Shown here one piece after another: positions 41,794 through 50,600 of a stretch of DNA of 64,000 nucleotides. Made by a program: the position numbers and the translations under genes. The stretch's first letter is position 1; the number at the start of each line of letters is the position of its first letter. Origin of the DNA: Sinanaerobacter sp. ZZT-01 (GTDB taxonomy: Bacteria > Bacillota > Clostridia > Peptostreptococcales > Anaerovoracaceae). The notes under the pieces are model-generated. The model was not told the origin of the DNA and did no database searches. It was given only the letters and a program-made list of their open reading frames with translations. The stretch spans positions 310,001 to 374,000 of the forward strand of contig NZ_CP141728.1 of assembly GCF_035621135.1 (NCBI RefSeq), written 5' to 3'.

Positions 41794-43794
41794 TTAGTCC
41801 TCGGTGTAGGGCGACACGTCAGGCTCAATCCACGCTTTGCCGTCGCGCCAGTCCACATCGAAGTCAAACAGCTTTGCGATGTCCCGCAGCTTGATATAGT
41901 TGTTGCCGCCGATGGTGTAGGCGGTCAGCCCCGTCACCGCCGCACCGGTGTCACCCCATACAAAGGCTGTGGTACTCAGTGTAGCATTTTTACTGTCTTT
42001 GCCGATTGCGGCAAGCTCGCCGCTCGTCTTGGTGTATGCCGCATGGTTATACAGCTTTGCCTTGCCATCCTCAAAACGCACATCAAAGCGTGTTTTCAGG
42101 AGCGCGCCCACATCCCGCAGCTTGACGTAGTTGTTGCCGCCGATGCTGTAAGCGGGCAGCGCGACTTCCGCACCGTTTAACATAAACTTGGTGTTGGTGG
42201 GTGTTGCCGTAACGGTGTTGGTGGGTGTCGGCGCCGGAGCGGGGGTCTGTCCGGATGCTCTCCCAGAGGACGTTAGGTTCCTCGGCACGGCCGAAATGAG
42301 CGATTCCACCCTATCTAAAAGGCCACTCCATTCACCTAACCTCAAATGTTCTGCTGCCGCCCAATGGATGGTTTTGTATTGGAGAGCCGCTGCCTGCTCC
42401 CATGTTATTTTGGCGTTTGCACTTGTGTCGCCGCTGATGGCAAAGCTCTTGATGGTGTCCTTGGTGAAAGCGGAAAATTTAGGACTGTTCCTGCTTTTGT
42501 TATAGTCCATGAGCTTAATTAAGTAAGAGGTAAACTCCCCGTAGGTGGGATTCGCACTCCAATTCATATTTTTATCAGTAAAGACACCCCAAGCGTAACA
42601 AAGCACAATACTGCCCCTGAATTCCTCAGCTTGCCCCCCTTCTTTGCGCAAACTCTCATGCAAATCTTTCGGACCTTCTGCAGGGTAATGGTATCCTAAA
42701 ATACTGAACGCATCCCAGAAGAACCCCGCCATTTCAGCATTGCTGATGGGTATGCTCCAGTCCTCAAAAGTTATATCGGTATAGTTGGCGATGTATTCGG
42801 ACAGGACAACCCCCGCTCCGTCTGGATATCCTTTTTCCGCAGGACGGACCATCATTTTAGGATTCTCGGAGGGACGCATAGCAACATTGTTGCCGAAGGA
42901 TATCTGCCATAGATAAGGGTTACCTACAGCCGCTACCCGCGTGCCGCCCGCATTCACTTTTGTCAGTCTAGCAGCCCACATATAATACTCTCGGCCTTCA
43001 TGCTTCACCTTCGCCCAGTCGCCCTTGATCTCGGTAACTTCAAGAATGGTGCCTGATGGAAACTCCCCGACAATGTCGCCATCCGGCTTTGCACGGTAGA
43101 CCGGGTTCGTCCCGACTTTATACATCGCTCTGTTATCTGTTTCGCCCGCAATTCCCAAATATCGCCCATCCGCCATTTTTATGGTTATCTCAGTCCAGTC
43201 ACGGTCTACAACGCGCTTTTTCTCAACATAAAATTTCGTGGCCCTTCCCCCTGTGCGTAAGAATGCCTTGCCTGCGGAGTCGATATTGATAAAAGTGTCG
43301 TTCCCACCGGCGTACATCAGACCGCCACCGCCACCGCCAATGGGGCCCAGACGGATGCTGTACCAACCGTTGTCCATCGCATCATACAGTTTATAAGTAG
43401 TATCATTTGGCATAGGTGCAGCCTGCGTGGGAGGAACATATGTGCCGGTTGATGTAACTGTATATTTCCCCACGATTTGGCTCGTTTTTTCGCCCGGAGC
43501 CGTCCACCGCAGGGTAATCTCCTGCTTTCCCGCAGTGTATGCGAATACCGTACCTTGTTCTAACGTCGCGTTTCCGGAATTTCTGAAACTGATTTCGCTT
43601 GAGATGTCCTTTTTCCCGCCGCCTATTGTAACCTCCGCTTTAATCCCGGTTCGGTCAAATCCCTCGCCAACCGTATATTCGGTCTTTGCGGGGTAAGACA
43701 GTATGGTCACAGCTTCCGCCGCAAACGCCGTTGTCGGCAGTAGGGTAAGCACCATACACAGAGTGAGCAGTATGCCCATAAATTGCTTTTTCAT
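41794..43794 (-). CDS. Secreted protein with copper-amine-oxidase-type stalk domain
   Basis: A 666-aa protein with AAAGGAGGAAAACT before the ATG. Signal peptide FMGILLTLCMVLTLLPTTAFA. Then an Ig-like domain (about 25-115; ILSYPAKTEYTVGEGF), a central region of unknown fold, an SH3-like segment (about 235-280; GTILEVTEIKGDWAKVKHEG) and a helical middle. The C-terminus (about 530-660) has two copper amine oxidase N-terminal-like motifs with IGGNNYVKLRDVGALL and IGGNNYIKLRDIAKLF. These stalk domains are frequent in cell-wall proteins of Clostridia and are not enzymatic. A candidate LytTR site lies 87 nt upstream. Likely a surface protein of the same regulon as the lipoprotein. Confidence 0.85.
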   Translation of the reverse strand: MKKQFMGILLTLCMVLTLLPTTAFAAEAVTILSYPAKTEYTVGEGFDRTGIKAEVTIGGGKKDISSEISFRNSGNATLEQGTVFAYTAGKQEITLRWTAPGEKTSQIVGKYTVTSTGTYVPPTQAAPMPNDTTYKLYDAMDNGWYSIRLGPIGGGGGGLMYAGGNDTFINIDSAGKAFLRTGGRATKFYVEKKRVVDRDWTEITIKMADGRYLGIAGETDNRAMYKVGTNPVYRAKPDGDIVGEFPSGTILEVTEIKGDWAKVKHEGREYYMWAARLTKVNAGGTRVAAVGNPYLWQISFGNNVAMRPSENPKMMVRPAEKGYPDGAGVVLSEYIANYTDITFEDWSIPISNAEMAGFFWDAFSILGYHYPAEGPKDLHESLRKEGGQAEEFRGSIVLCYAWGVFTDKNMNWSANPTYGEFTSYLIKLMDYNKSRNSPKFSAFTKDTIKSFAISGDTSANAKITWEQAAALQYKTIHWAAAEHLRLGEWSGLLDRVESLISAVPRNLTSSGRASGQTPAPAPTPTNTVTATPTNTKFMLNGAEVALPAYSIGGNNYVKLRDVGALLKTRFDVRFEDGKAKLYNHAAYTKTSGELAAIGKDSKNATLSTTAFVWGDTGAAVTGLTAYTIGGNNYIKLRDIAKLFDFDVDWRDGKAWIEPDVSPYTED

Positions 43795-43880
43795 AGTTTT
43801 CCTCCTTTTTGATTGAACGAAATAACATTTATTTCTCCACGTTCAATCTATCAGAAATCTCTTTGCAAAACTGTCCGCTG

Positions 43881-43917
43881 CATGAAACATGATTTTTTCG
43901 ACATGAAACATGATTTT
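43881..43917 (-). promoter_or_regulatory. Candidate LytTR binding site, stalk-domain gene
   Basis: CATGAAACATGATTTT occurs at 43881 and 43902, 21 bp apart, matching the element at 41725-41761. A further GTT-core match (ACAGTTTTG on the minus strand) lies just downstream. A TGATAGATTGAAC segment shared with the lipoprotein promoter follows at about 43840-43852. It is in the divergent region between the stalk-domain gene and the regulator operon. Confidence 0.7.
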
Positions 43918-44006
43918 GGAGGAAATCACGCTCCTGTCTTTTTTACTTTTAGATGTGGAGCAACACAACATCACACAAAAATCGACGAGTTCACACGAAT
44001 TTTATC

Positions 44007-44035
44007 TTGTATTTGTCATAATTTGATGATATACT
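44007..44035 (+). promoter_or_regulatory. Promoter of the XRE-LytTR-GHKL operon
   Basis: TTGTAT (44007-44012) and TATACT (44030-44035) with a 17-bp spacer, about 57 nt before the first start codon. Good sigma-A-type match in AT-rich divergent DNA. Confidence 0.6.
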
Positions 44036-44091
44036 GTAATCCATTATTTGTATAAATGATTTTCGACTTTTAGAGGGACGTGAGGCGTGTT

Positions 44092-44382
44092 ATGGGTGTC
44101 AGTTATAACAAATTATTCAAACTGATGATCGACAAAAAAATAAGAAAAGGCGAACTGTGCAGGGCGGCGGGTATTAGCAGCGGTTCGCTGCTGAAAATAT
44201 CGAAGGATGAAAACATATACGTGGATATTTTGGTTCGGATTTGCGGTGTTTTGGACTGCGATTTCGGCGACATCATGGAGTATGTTCCTGATGAAAATTC
44301 CGTTATAAAATCTGAACCCGGTAATCGGCAGCGACCCGATTTGCAGGAGGGAGAGCCTGCGAGAGTTTCCGAAGAAGTCTAA
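44092..44382 (+). CDS. XRE-family HTH regulator
   Basis: A 96-aa protein from the ATG at 44092 (GAGGCGTGTT upstream; a GTG at 44080 is less likely). Cro/C1-type HTH: SYNKLFKLMIDKKIRKGELC, then AAGISSGSLLKISKDENIYV and ICGVLDCDFGDIMEY, the YozG-like form. The last 25 residues are polar. It lies 20 nt before the LytTR response regulator gene and is probably co-transcribed. It may modulate the operon or the divergent stalk-domain promoter. Confidence 0.85.
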   Translation: MGVSYNKLFKLMIDKKIRKGELCRAAGISSGSLLKISKDENIYVDILVRICGVLDCDFGDIMEYVPDENSVIKSEPGNRQRPDLQEGEPARVSEEV

Positions 44383-44402
44383 TAGAACATGGAGGGGTGC
44401 TT

Positions 44403-45125
44403 ATGCTGCAAATTGCGGTCTGCGACGACAATATTGACGAGCTATCCAATATGGTACAGCTTATAGACCTGTACCGAACATCAAGACATCTAAACTGTGA
44501 ACACGCCGTATTTCCAAACGGATTTGAATTGATTTCGGCCTTGGAAAAAGGAAAGCGGTTTGATATATACTGTCTGGATATTATGATGCCGGGCTTTACC
44601 GGCATTGATGCGGCAAAGGAAATTCGCACCTTTGACAAAACCGCACCGATTTTATTCTTTACCTCATCACCTGAGTTTGCGTTGGAAAGCTATTCGGTGA
44701 AAGCCATCAACTATGTACTCAAGCCAATTTCAAAGGAGAAGCTATTCTTCACCTTTGATGAGCTGCTGGAACAAATCAAAGCGAAAGAAGAGGATGCGGT
44801 CATCGTAAAGAGCAACGAGGGGATTCAAAAAATACTGATCTCCAATTTGGCTTTTGCCGAGGTCATCGGCAGAAACGTCCTCTATCATCTGCGCTCCGGC
44901 AAGGTGGTCGAATGTACGGAGCCTTTTTCCTCTGTCTGCGATAGCCTGCTGAAATATGGGTGTTTTATCAAACCTCACCGCTCTTTTCTTGTGAATATGC
45001 AGTATGTGGATACCATCGAAAACCATCAGATCACCTTACAGACCCTTTCCGCTGTTCCTGTCGCACAGGGCAAGGCAAAGGAGATTAAGCAGCAATATCT
45101 GAATTATCAAATGGAAGGGGAATAA
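44403..45125 (+). CDS. LytTR-family response regulator
   Basis: A 240-aa protein from the ATG at 44403 (GGAGGGG upstream; a GTG at 44397 lies too close to it). Receiver domain: IAVCDDNIDEL acidic pocket, phospho-acceptor Asp in DIYCLDIMMPGFTGIDAAK, FFTSSPEFALESY, and the Lys in NYVLKPIS. The C-terminal LytTR DNA-binding domain (about 135-235) has IGRNVLYHLRSGKVVECTEP and FIKPHRSFLVNMQYVDTIE. Such regulators bind paired direct repeats 21-22 bp apart. The two 37-bp elements at 41725 and 43881 are its obvious candidate targets. Confidence 0.93.
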   Translation: MLQIAVCDDNIDELSNMVQLIDLYRTSRHLNCEHAVFPNGFELISALEKGKRFDIYCLDIMMPGFTGIDAAKEIRTFDKTAPILFFTSSPEFALESYSVKAINYVLKPISKEKLFFTFDELLEQIKAKEEDAVIVKSNEGIQKILISNLAFAEVIGRNVLYHLRSGKVVECTEPFSSVCDSLLKYGCFIKPHRSFLVNMQYVDTIENHQITLQTLSAVPVAQGKAKEIKQQYLNYQMEGE

Positions 45126-45149
45126 GAAAATGGAGGGAGGTATTTTTCA

Positions 45150-46421
45150 ATGGCAGTAACAGTGATCGGACTCTTACGATTTGGGGTTTCTCTGGTCTTT
45201 GGCATCATGGTGACTGTTCTCTTTGCGGGAATAGAACCCACAAAGAAAAACAGGTTCACTATCGGTTTGCTCTGTGTCATTTTCCTTTTCGTTCAAACCG
45301 CCAGTTGGTGGCTTTTGGGCTTAGATTTGACATCAAAGCTGTATCCGCTGATTATCCATCTGCCGCTGATTGTGATATTCTCTTTATACTATAAACGTCC
45401 GTGGCTCATCTCCGTTGTCAGCGTGCTTTCCGGTTATCTTTGCTGTCAAGCACCACGCTGGTTTGGTTTCCTTGCAGGAGCCGCTTTGGACAGCAGACTT
45501 GCAGACCATATTTTTTACATAGCATTCGTGTTTTTGGCCTATTATTTCTTGAAAAGATATGTGGCCGGATCTGTTCGGCAGTTGATGGAGAAGTCCACTA
45601 AATCTTGCTTATTTTTAGGCGGAGTCCCACTTTTCTACTATCTGTTTGACTATGTGACCGCCATCTACACCGATGTGCTTTACAGCGGCACCGAGTGGGC
45701 GGTACAGTTCATGCCCTCAACAATCTCTGTTTTCTATTTTGTGTTTGTGATCCTTTACTACGCTGAGACACAAAAACAGGCAAGCCTTCAAAGAGAAAAG
45801 GATATGTTGGATGCGCAGTTTAGATTGGCGCAGACAGAATTTGCTTCTCTGCGGCAGTTACAGCAGAACGCCGCATCCTATCGGCATGATATGCGCCATC
45901 ATTTTGCGCTTTTACAGGGGTTGGCCTCCAAGGAACACATCGAGGGGATTAAAGAGTACCTACGAACTGCCCAGTCCGACATGGATGCCATCACGCCCAC
46001 ACGCTTTTGTGAAAACGAAACCGTCAACCTGATTTTGTCCGCTTTCGCCGCGAAAGCGAAACAAGCGGAAATCATGCTGACGGTGGATGCAAAACTGCCT
46101 GATTTGCTTCCCTTTAGCGATACTGAGCTTTGCTCGCTCTTGTCAAACGCTTTGGAAAATGCTATCCATGCCTGTGAACAGATACCTGACAGCAACAAAC
46201 GCATCATCCGGCTGCGTATGTATTCCAAAAATAATAAGCTGTGCATTGATCTGCACAACAGCTATCACGTAGAGCCGATATTTCAACAAGGGCTTCCAAT
46301 ATCACAAGAGCAGGGGCATGGCTTTGGCACAAAAAGTATAGCTCATATCGTGGAAAAGCATGGCGGCGTATTTCAGTTTTCGGTTAAGGATGGGTGGTTT
46401 ATTTTTCAGGCTACTGCATAG
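45150..46421 (+). CDS. GHKL-domain sensor histidine kinase (AgrC-like)
   Basis: A 423-aa protein with GGAGGGAGG before the ATG. About six membrane helices in residues 1-205 (VIGLLRFGVSLVFGIMVTVL, LCVIFLFVQTASWWLLG, and on to FYFVFVILYYAE). A dimerisation helix has YRHDMRHHFALLQGLA, with the likely phospho-acceptor histidine. Then SPOB_a/GHKL ATPase motifs follow: LSNALENAIHAC (N box) and GHGFGTKSIAHIVEKHGG (G box). This is the AgrC/ComD type, commonly sensing peptides, but no precursor gene is seen nearby. It partners with the LytTR regulator 24 nt upstream. Confidence 0.93.
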   Translation: MAVTVIGLLRFGVSLVFGIMVTVLFAGIEPTKKNRFTIGLLCVIFLFVQTASWWLLGLDLTSKLYPLIIHLPLIVIFSLYYKRPWLISVVSVLSGYLCCQAPRWFGFLAGAALDSRLADHIFYIAFVFLAYYFLKRYVAGSVRQLMEKSTKSCLFLGGVPLFYYLFDYVTAIYTDVLYSGTEWAVQFMPSTISVFYFVFVILYYAETQKQASLQREKDMLDAQFRLAQTEFASLRQLQQNAASYRHDMRHHFALLQGLASKEHIEGIKEYLRTAQSDMDAITPTRFCENETVNLILSAFAAKAKQAEIMLTVDAKLPDLLPFSDTELCSLLSNALENAIHACEQIPDSNKRIIRLRMYSKNNKLCIDLHNSYHVEPIFQQGLPISQEQGHGFGTKSIAHIVEKHGGVFQFSVKDGWFIFQATA

Positions 46422-46524
46422 GAGATTGTTTTATCTATTAAGTCCTCACACTGTGCTTTTTGGCCATCGTTCATAGCAAAAGCTCTGCCTGATATCAAAG
46501 ATATTTGTAAAATGCAGCAAGAAC

Positions 46525-46640
46525 CTGCTCTCTATTTTGAGATCAGGCTCTTGTGATTTTTGTAGTTAGACTACCATAGCCTCCTAATGACCTTAACCCC
46601 TCGACTTTCTCCACGGTATCATAAGGACATTTTTAAACCG
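46525..46640 (-). pseudogene. Eroded c-di-GMP-I riboswitch and terminator, copy 3
   Basis: Minus-strand sequence GTCGAGGGGTTAAGGTCATT, then AGGCTATGGTAGTCTAAC, aligns with GCCGAGGGTCTAAGG...GCTATGATAGTCTGG of the intact copies. The core GGGACGCAAAGCC has become GGAGAAAGTCG-like and GGCAAAC is missing. A terminator-like GAGCCTGATCTC/GAGAGCAGGTTCTT follows. Downstream GCATTTTAC and GGCAGAGCTTT match copy 1. It cannot bind ligand as seen. Confidence 0.65.
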
Positions 46641-46698
46641 TGGTGAAGTGGGCAACATGTATCAACAGACAACAATTATTCGCTGTTTACCGTTTAGG

Positions 46699-47193
46699 TT
46701 ACCCAATGTCAAAAAAACTTTGCAACTTTGCCGTAGCTGCTTTTATACTTTCATGTACAGAAGTAAAATGCACTCCTTCGCAGCTTGCAATTTGCCGATA
46801 GGATAGCCCTTGAAAGAAATGCAACAGGAACCGCCGCCGCTGAACTTCTGTTAATCCACCGCTGTCAAGAAGTTGTCTGGCGGATTCTATGGCCTTTTCA
46901 GTATCTTTTTTATGTATCAGCTCTACATCAAGAGAAGCCGTAGCAAGCGCCTCCGTATCCTCTAAGCCATTGATACTGACATTCAAACGGCTTGTCCGAT
47001 TCTCATCTATCACCTGCTGATGATAGATTTCATCTGACAGGGCTTTCAGTTCCAGAAAGTCCTCTGCGGTTTTGCCGGGATTCTCCGAAAGGTAGTCCTC
47101 CAATGTAATTTCCACGATACGGTCGGCAAAGCGGTACACAATTCCCTCACTGAACTTATTCAGTGCATAATCACTATCTTTATAATTCTTCAT
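46699..47193 (-). CDS. Sigma-70-like HTH protein of mobile elements
   Basis: A 164-aa protein starting MKNYKDSDYALNKFSEGIVY. The N-terminus resembles the sigma-like proteins of Tn1549/Tn916-type elements (YRFADRIVEITLEDYLSENP, GKTAEDFLELKALSDEIYHQ). The C-terminus is a region-4-like HTH: LTEVQRRRFLLHFFQGLSYR then QIASCEGVHFTSVHESIKAA. It probably activates or modulates element promoters. It lies 300 nt downstream of an intact c-di-GMP riboswitch on the same strand, with a hairpin and a tiny ORF in between; control by the riboswitch is possible but would require readthrough. A deleted copy is at 31141-31370. Confidence 0.75.
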   Translation of the reverse strand: MKNYKDSDYALNKFSEGIVYRFADRIVEITLEDYLSENPGKTAEDFLELKALSDEIYHQQVIDENRTSRLNVSINGLEDTEALATASLDVELIHKKDTEKAIESARQLLDSGGLTEVQRRRFLLHFFQGLSYRQIASCEGVHFTSVHESIKAATAKLQSFFDIG

Positions 47194-47294
47194 ATTCCTT
47201 TCCTCCGATCTGTTTTGCTAAAATGCGAAACAAATCGGAGGGAGGACCACGGCAGTGAAAAGCTGAAAAATGTCGTATCCGCAGGAACTTTGTC

Positions 47295-47350
47295 AAATAC
47301 AAAAAGACAGCACTCTGCCTGTAAAAGCAAAATGCTGTCTTTTTGTATTT
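47295..47350. repeat. 18-bp perfect inverted repeat, copy 2
   Basis: AAATACAAAAAGACAGCA (47295-47312) pairs perfectly with TGCTGTCTTTTTGTATTT (47333-47350) around a 20-nt loop. It lies between the tiny ORF and the sigma-like gene. Terminator-like in both directions; present also at 31394-31450. Confidence 0.75.
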
Positions 47351-47378
47351 GCCTATATGAATTTGTCGTGCGCCGTCT

Positions 47379-47420
47379 TTATTTCCAACCCCGAAAAGGA
47401 TGGAAGTTTGGAATGCTCAT
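47379..47420 (-). CDS. Possible leader peptide, 13 aa
   Basis: ATG at 47420 preceded by AAAGGGG (about 8 nt) encodes MSIPNFHPFRGWK then TAA. It lies between the riboswitch terminator and the 18-bp inverted repeat, like an attenuation leader. In the other module the equivalent begins MNMP and meets TGA, but the reading continues as LLPFHRWK to a TAA at the same place. Conservation of PFxxWK around the stop hints at former coding. Expression unproven. Confidence 0.35.
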   Translation of the reverse strand: MSIPNFHPFRGWK

Positions 47421-47497
47421 GTGGTTACCCCTTTCGCTATGGCGCATAGCGAAAAGGGATTGTACTTCAAATAATTCAGCTAAAACTGCTTATGACA

Positions 47498-47530
47498 AGA
47501 GCCTGCCCTTAGAATAGAGAGCAGGCTCTT
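47498..47530 (-). terminator. Terminator following c-di-GMP riboswitch, copy 2
   Basis: AAGAGCCTGCCCT pairs with AGAGCAGGCTCTT (arms 47498-47510 and 47518-47530), one mismatch. It lies about 10 nt after the aptamer, in the same position as in copy 1. Probable expression platform. Confidence 0.75.
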
Positions 47531-47540
47531 TGCAGTTTTT

Positions 47541-47622
47541 TGCAGCCAGACTATCATAGCACAATGTGCGCCTTAGACCCTCGGCTTTGCGTCCCCATCT
47601 TTTGATGGGTTTGCCCTTAATT
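47541..47622 (-). promoter_or_regulatory. c-di-GMP-I (GEMM-I) riboswitch, copy 2
   Basis: Minus strand: GGGCAAACCC (47616-47607), an ATC-AAAA-GAT hairpin, GGGGACGCAAAGCC (47596-47583), GAGGGTCTAAGG, a GCGCACATTGTGC stem, and TATGATAGTCTGGCTGC. All GEMM-I core positions are present. It starts about 26 nt after the stop of SLH protein 2 and is followed by a terminator, then the tiny ORF and the sigma-like gene. Confidence 0.88.
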
Positions 47623-47647
47623 CAATTCTGTTTCTTAGAAATGTCGG

Positions 47648-50600
47648 TTACTTTGTTTTTCTCACTCCGTTTTTATCAATCTCATAGCCGTCGATTTTGG
47701 TGCTTCTGGCAAGGGAGCCGTCGGTATAGAAATAGTACCATTTGCCGTCAATCTCAAGCCACTTACCGGATATCATCAGACCGTCCTTAGTAAAGTAATA
47801 GGTCTTATTGTTTCCGTTTGCACCAAGATCCCAAAAGCCGACTAACATTGTCTTACCGGAATAAAAACGCCAGTTATCGCCATCCTTGACCCAGCCGGTT
47901 TTCAGCGTACCATCGGTGTTGAAAAAATACTTCACACCGTCGATGGTCTGTGTGCCGGTTAGAGCTTTGCCATCCTTGTAGTACAGGTACTGTCCGGCAT
48001 CGTTTTGCGCCCAGCCCTGCGCTGTGGCAGGGTTGATGGTCAGCTTGATATAACGACCTAACATGGAGGAAACCTCGGCGCGGGTGGCATTTCCCTTTGG
48101 ATTAAACTTATTGTCACTGCCGCCCATCATAATTCCTGCCTGCTGCATGGCTTTTACAGCGTCTCTGTAAGCACTTCCAATACCGGAAGCATCAGCGTAG
48201 TTGCTTGCTTCACGGGTGATTGGCAGCGTATAGCCGGTTGCCTTTGCATAGTTTGCAAAGATTACCGCAATTTCCTCACGGGTAATCGCCCTGTCTGGAG
48301 CAAACTGGCTGTTTCCGATGCCCTGAATGATGCCCTTGCTGTACGCCCACTCAATATACGGACGATAGGCGCTGTCTGCTTTTACATCTGTGAAGCTGTT
48401 CTTTGTATAGGCTTTTGTATCCACTCCTGCTAGTCTGCCAAGGGCTGTTACCAACATTCCCCGCGCCATAGCGGAATTTGGTGAAAATGTTGTTTCCGAA
48501 TTTCCGGACATCAGCCCTCTGCCCACCACATAGTCAATGGATTCCTTTGCCCAATGGGTACTGGTATCTGTAAATTTTGCTGTCGGTGCAGTGTAGCCGA
48601 TACCATACTGCGAGAAGTGGGTAGTTGTGAAAATAACACAGCCGCTGTTTACATCATAGGCAGAGCCTGCAATGCGGGTTGCATTACCCTTTGCGTCTAC
48701 ATAGACCGCATACAGACCACCGACTGCTTCATTCTTGCCCAGCGTATATGGAATAGATACTGTTGCAATTCCACCGCCAAAGCTGGATACTGTTTTTCCG
48801 CTTCCATAGCCTACCGTAATGTCATAGACCGGTCTTGTGCCGATCATCTTTTTGGCCGCATCAGAAAGGTTTGTCTTTGGTGCAATGGCAATACTGATAT
48901 TACCACTGCTCTGCTTCTGGATTTCAGCCAGCGCCTTTTTATCAAAGCTAACCTGTACAAGGGAGCCGTTGATTTCAAGACTGCTGACTCCGGCTCTTAC
49001 AAGGCTATCCAAAGAGCTGCGGGTAAGGGTTGCTGTCAAGGAAGCTGTGCCCTTTGGCATGGTTACGTTCAACTCAACAGAAATTCCATTTGCAGTTTTG
49101 CCTTGGCTAGTTGCATCGGACTGTGCCTTGGCAATGGCATCGGTTATCGCTTTATCCGGGATAGATGCACTTGCCACACCGTTCGTTCCTGCTGTTGCCG
49201 CGACAGGAGCCGTTGCTGTTACCGGCTGATTTGGCATCTTTTCCGGTGTTGTTGTAGTCGGTGCTCCGCTTCCGCCGGAAGAAGAACCACCACCGGAGGA
49301 ACTGCCGCCGTCTCCGCTGCTGTTTTTGCTATAATTTGCCGTAACGGTAACTGCCTTATCCGGCATGGTGAAGGTTGTTGTACTTGCTGTGCTGTTTGCA
49401 AAGGTTACGCCATCGCTGCTGCTCCAGCCGGTGAAAGTATAGCCACCTCGGCTGTCCGCCGTAATGGTTACGGTCTGACCCTCGCTGTAGCTGCCGCTGC
49501 CGGTTCCGTTTGTCACAGTCACGGTATAGGTCGCATTGACTACGGTCAGCTTAGCATTTGTATAGGTGACTGCATAGCTATTGGCATTGGCAAGGGTTCC
49601 GCCGCTGATTGTGATGTCATATTCGCCCACCGTATTGGTATCCGTCGCTGTGGTGGATATGGTCGGACTGGTAAAGGTGTCACTGTCCACTAGACCAGTT
49701 ACGGTATAGGTAAGCTCTGGTATTGCAGCACCCTTCACTACGTTCAGCTTGTCGTCCGCCTTGACGGTCAGAGTTTTCTTGCCAACAGTCAGAGATACCG
49801 ATGCGGTTGCTTCATTGTAGGTACTGTCTGCCGCCTTGGTAGCGGTGATGGTCACGGTACCAGCCTTGTGAATCGTTGCTGTGGTACCGGCAATGCTGAC
49901 GATAGTCGGGTCAGAGCTTTCAAAGGTCACAGCTCCGCCACCGTTTCCGCCTGTTGCAGAAAGGGTAAATGTTCCATCGCCATAGGTCTTTGTACCAATA
50001 CTTCCTATATTAAGTGCCGCTTGATTCTGTTTATTGGTGTCAAAGCTAAGCTCTGTACTGGTAGCAGTGTTATAGTTTCCGCTACCGTTGTAAACAGCCT
50101 TGACCTTGTAGATCTGACTGGCAAGCCCAGTCCATGTGTAAGTTGCCTTGCCGCCTGTGATTGTGACAGCGGTCGCGCCTACAATATCTTCATCACTACC
50201 GCTTGTACTGTTCACAAATTTCACAGCACCAGTAGGGTTTTCGCCATCGCCTGCACCAGTCACGGTTGCGGTCAGTGTTGCTTTACGACTTCCCGCATCA
50301 TCGGAAACAACTGCATTTACTGTCACAGCAGGAGTTGCCTTGCTGACGGTAATGGCAACCGTATGAGTGGTACCCGTAATAGCTTCATAGTTTGCAGTTG
50401 TATTGGCGTTCGGCGTAAAGGTAACCTCATAGCCGCTGTTTGAAACAGTCGGAACCGCATTGCCGTTTGTCCATGCAAAGGTTCCATACTGATTGCTGCC
50501 ACCGCTTAAGGCACTTGCAGACAGCTTTTGTCCGTAAGTAATAATTGCTGCCGTAGGCCATGTAAGCGCTTCTGGCGTTGCCCGATTGACTGCAAGGTTA

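Noticed and set aside
48554-49693. 379-aa plus-strand open frame inside SLH gene 2
   Set aside because: Antisense shadow of a coding region with biased codons; Cys/Arg-rich nonsense composition and no start signals.
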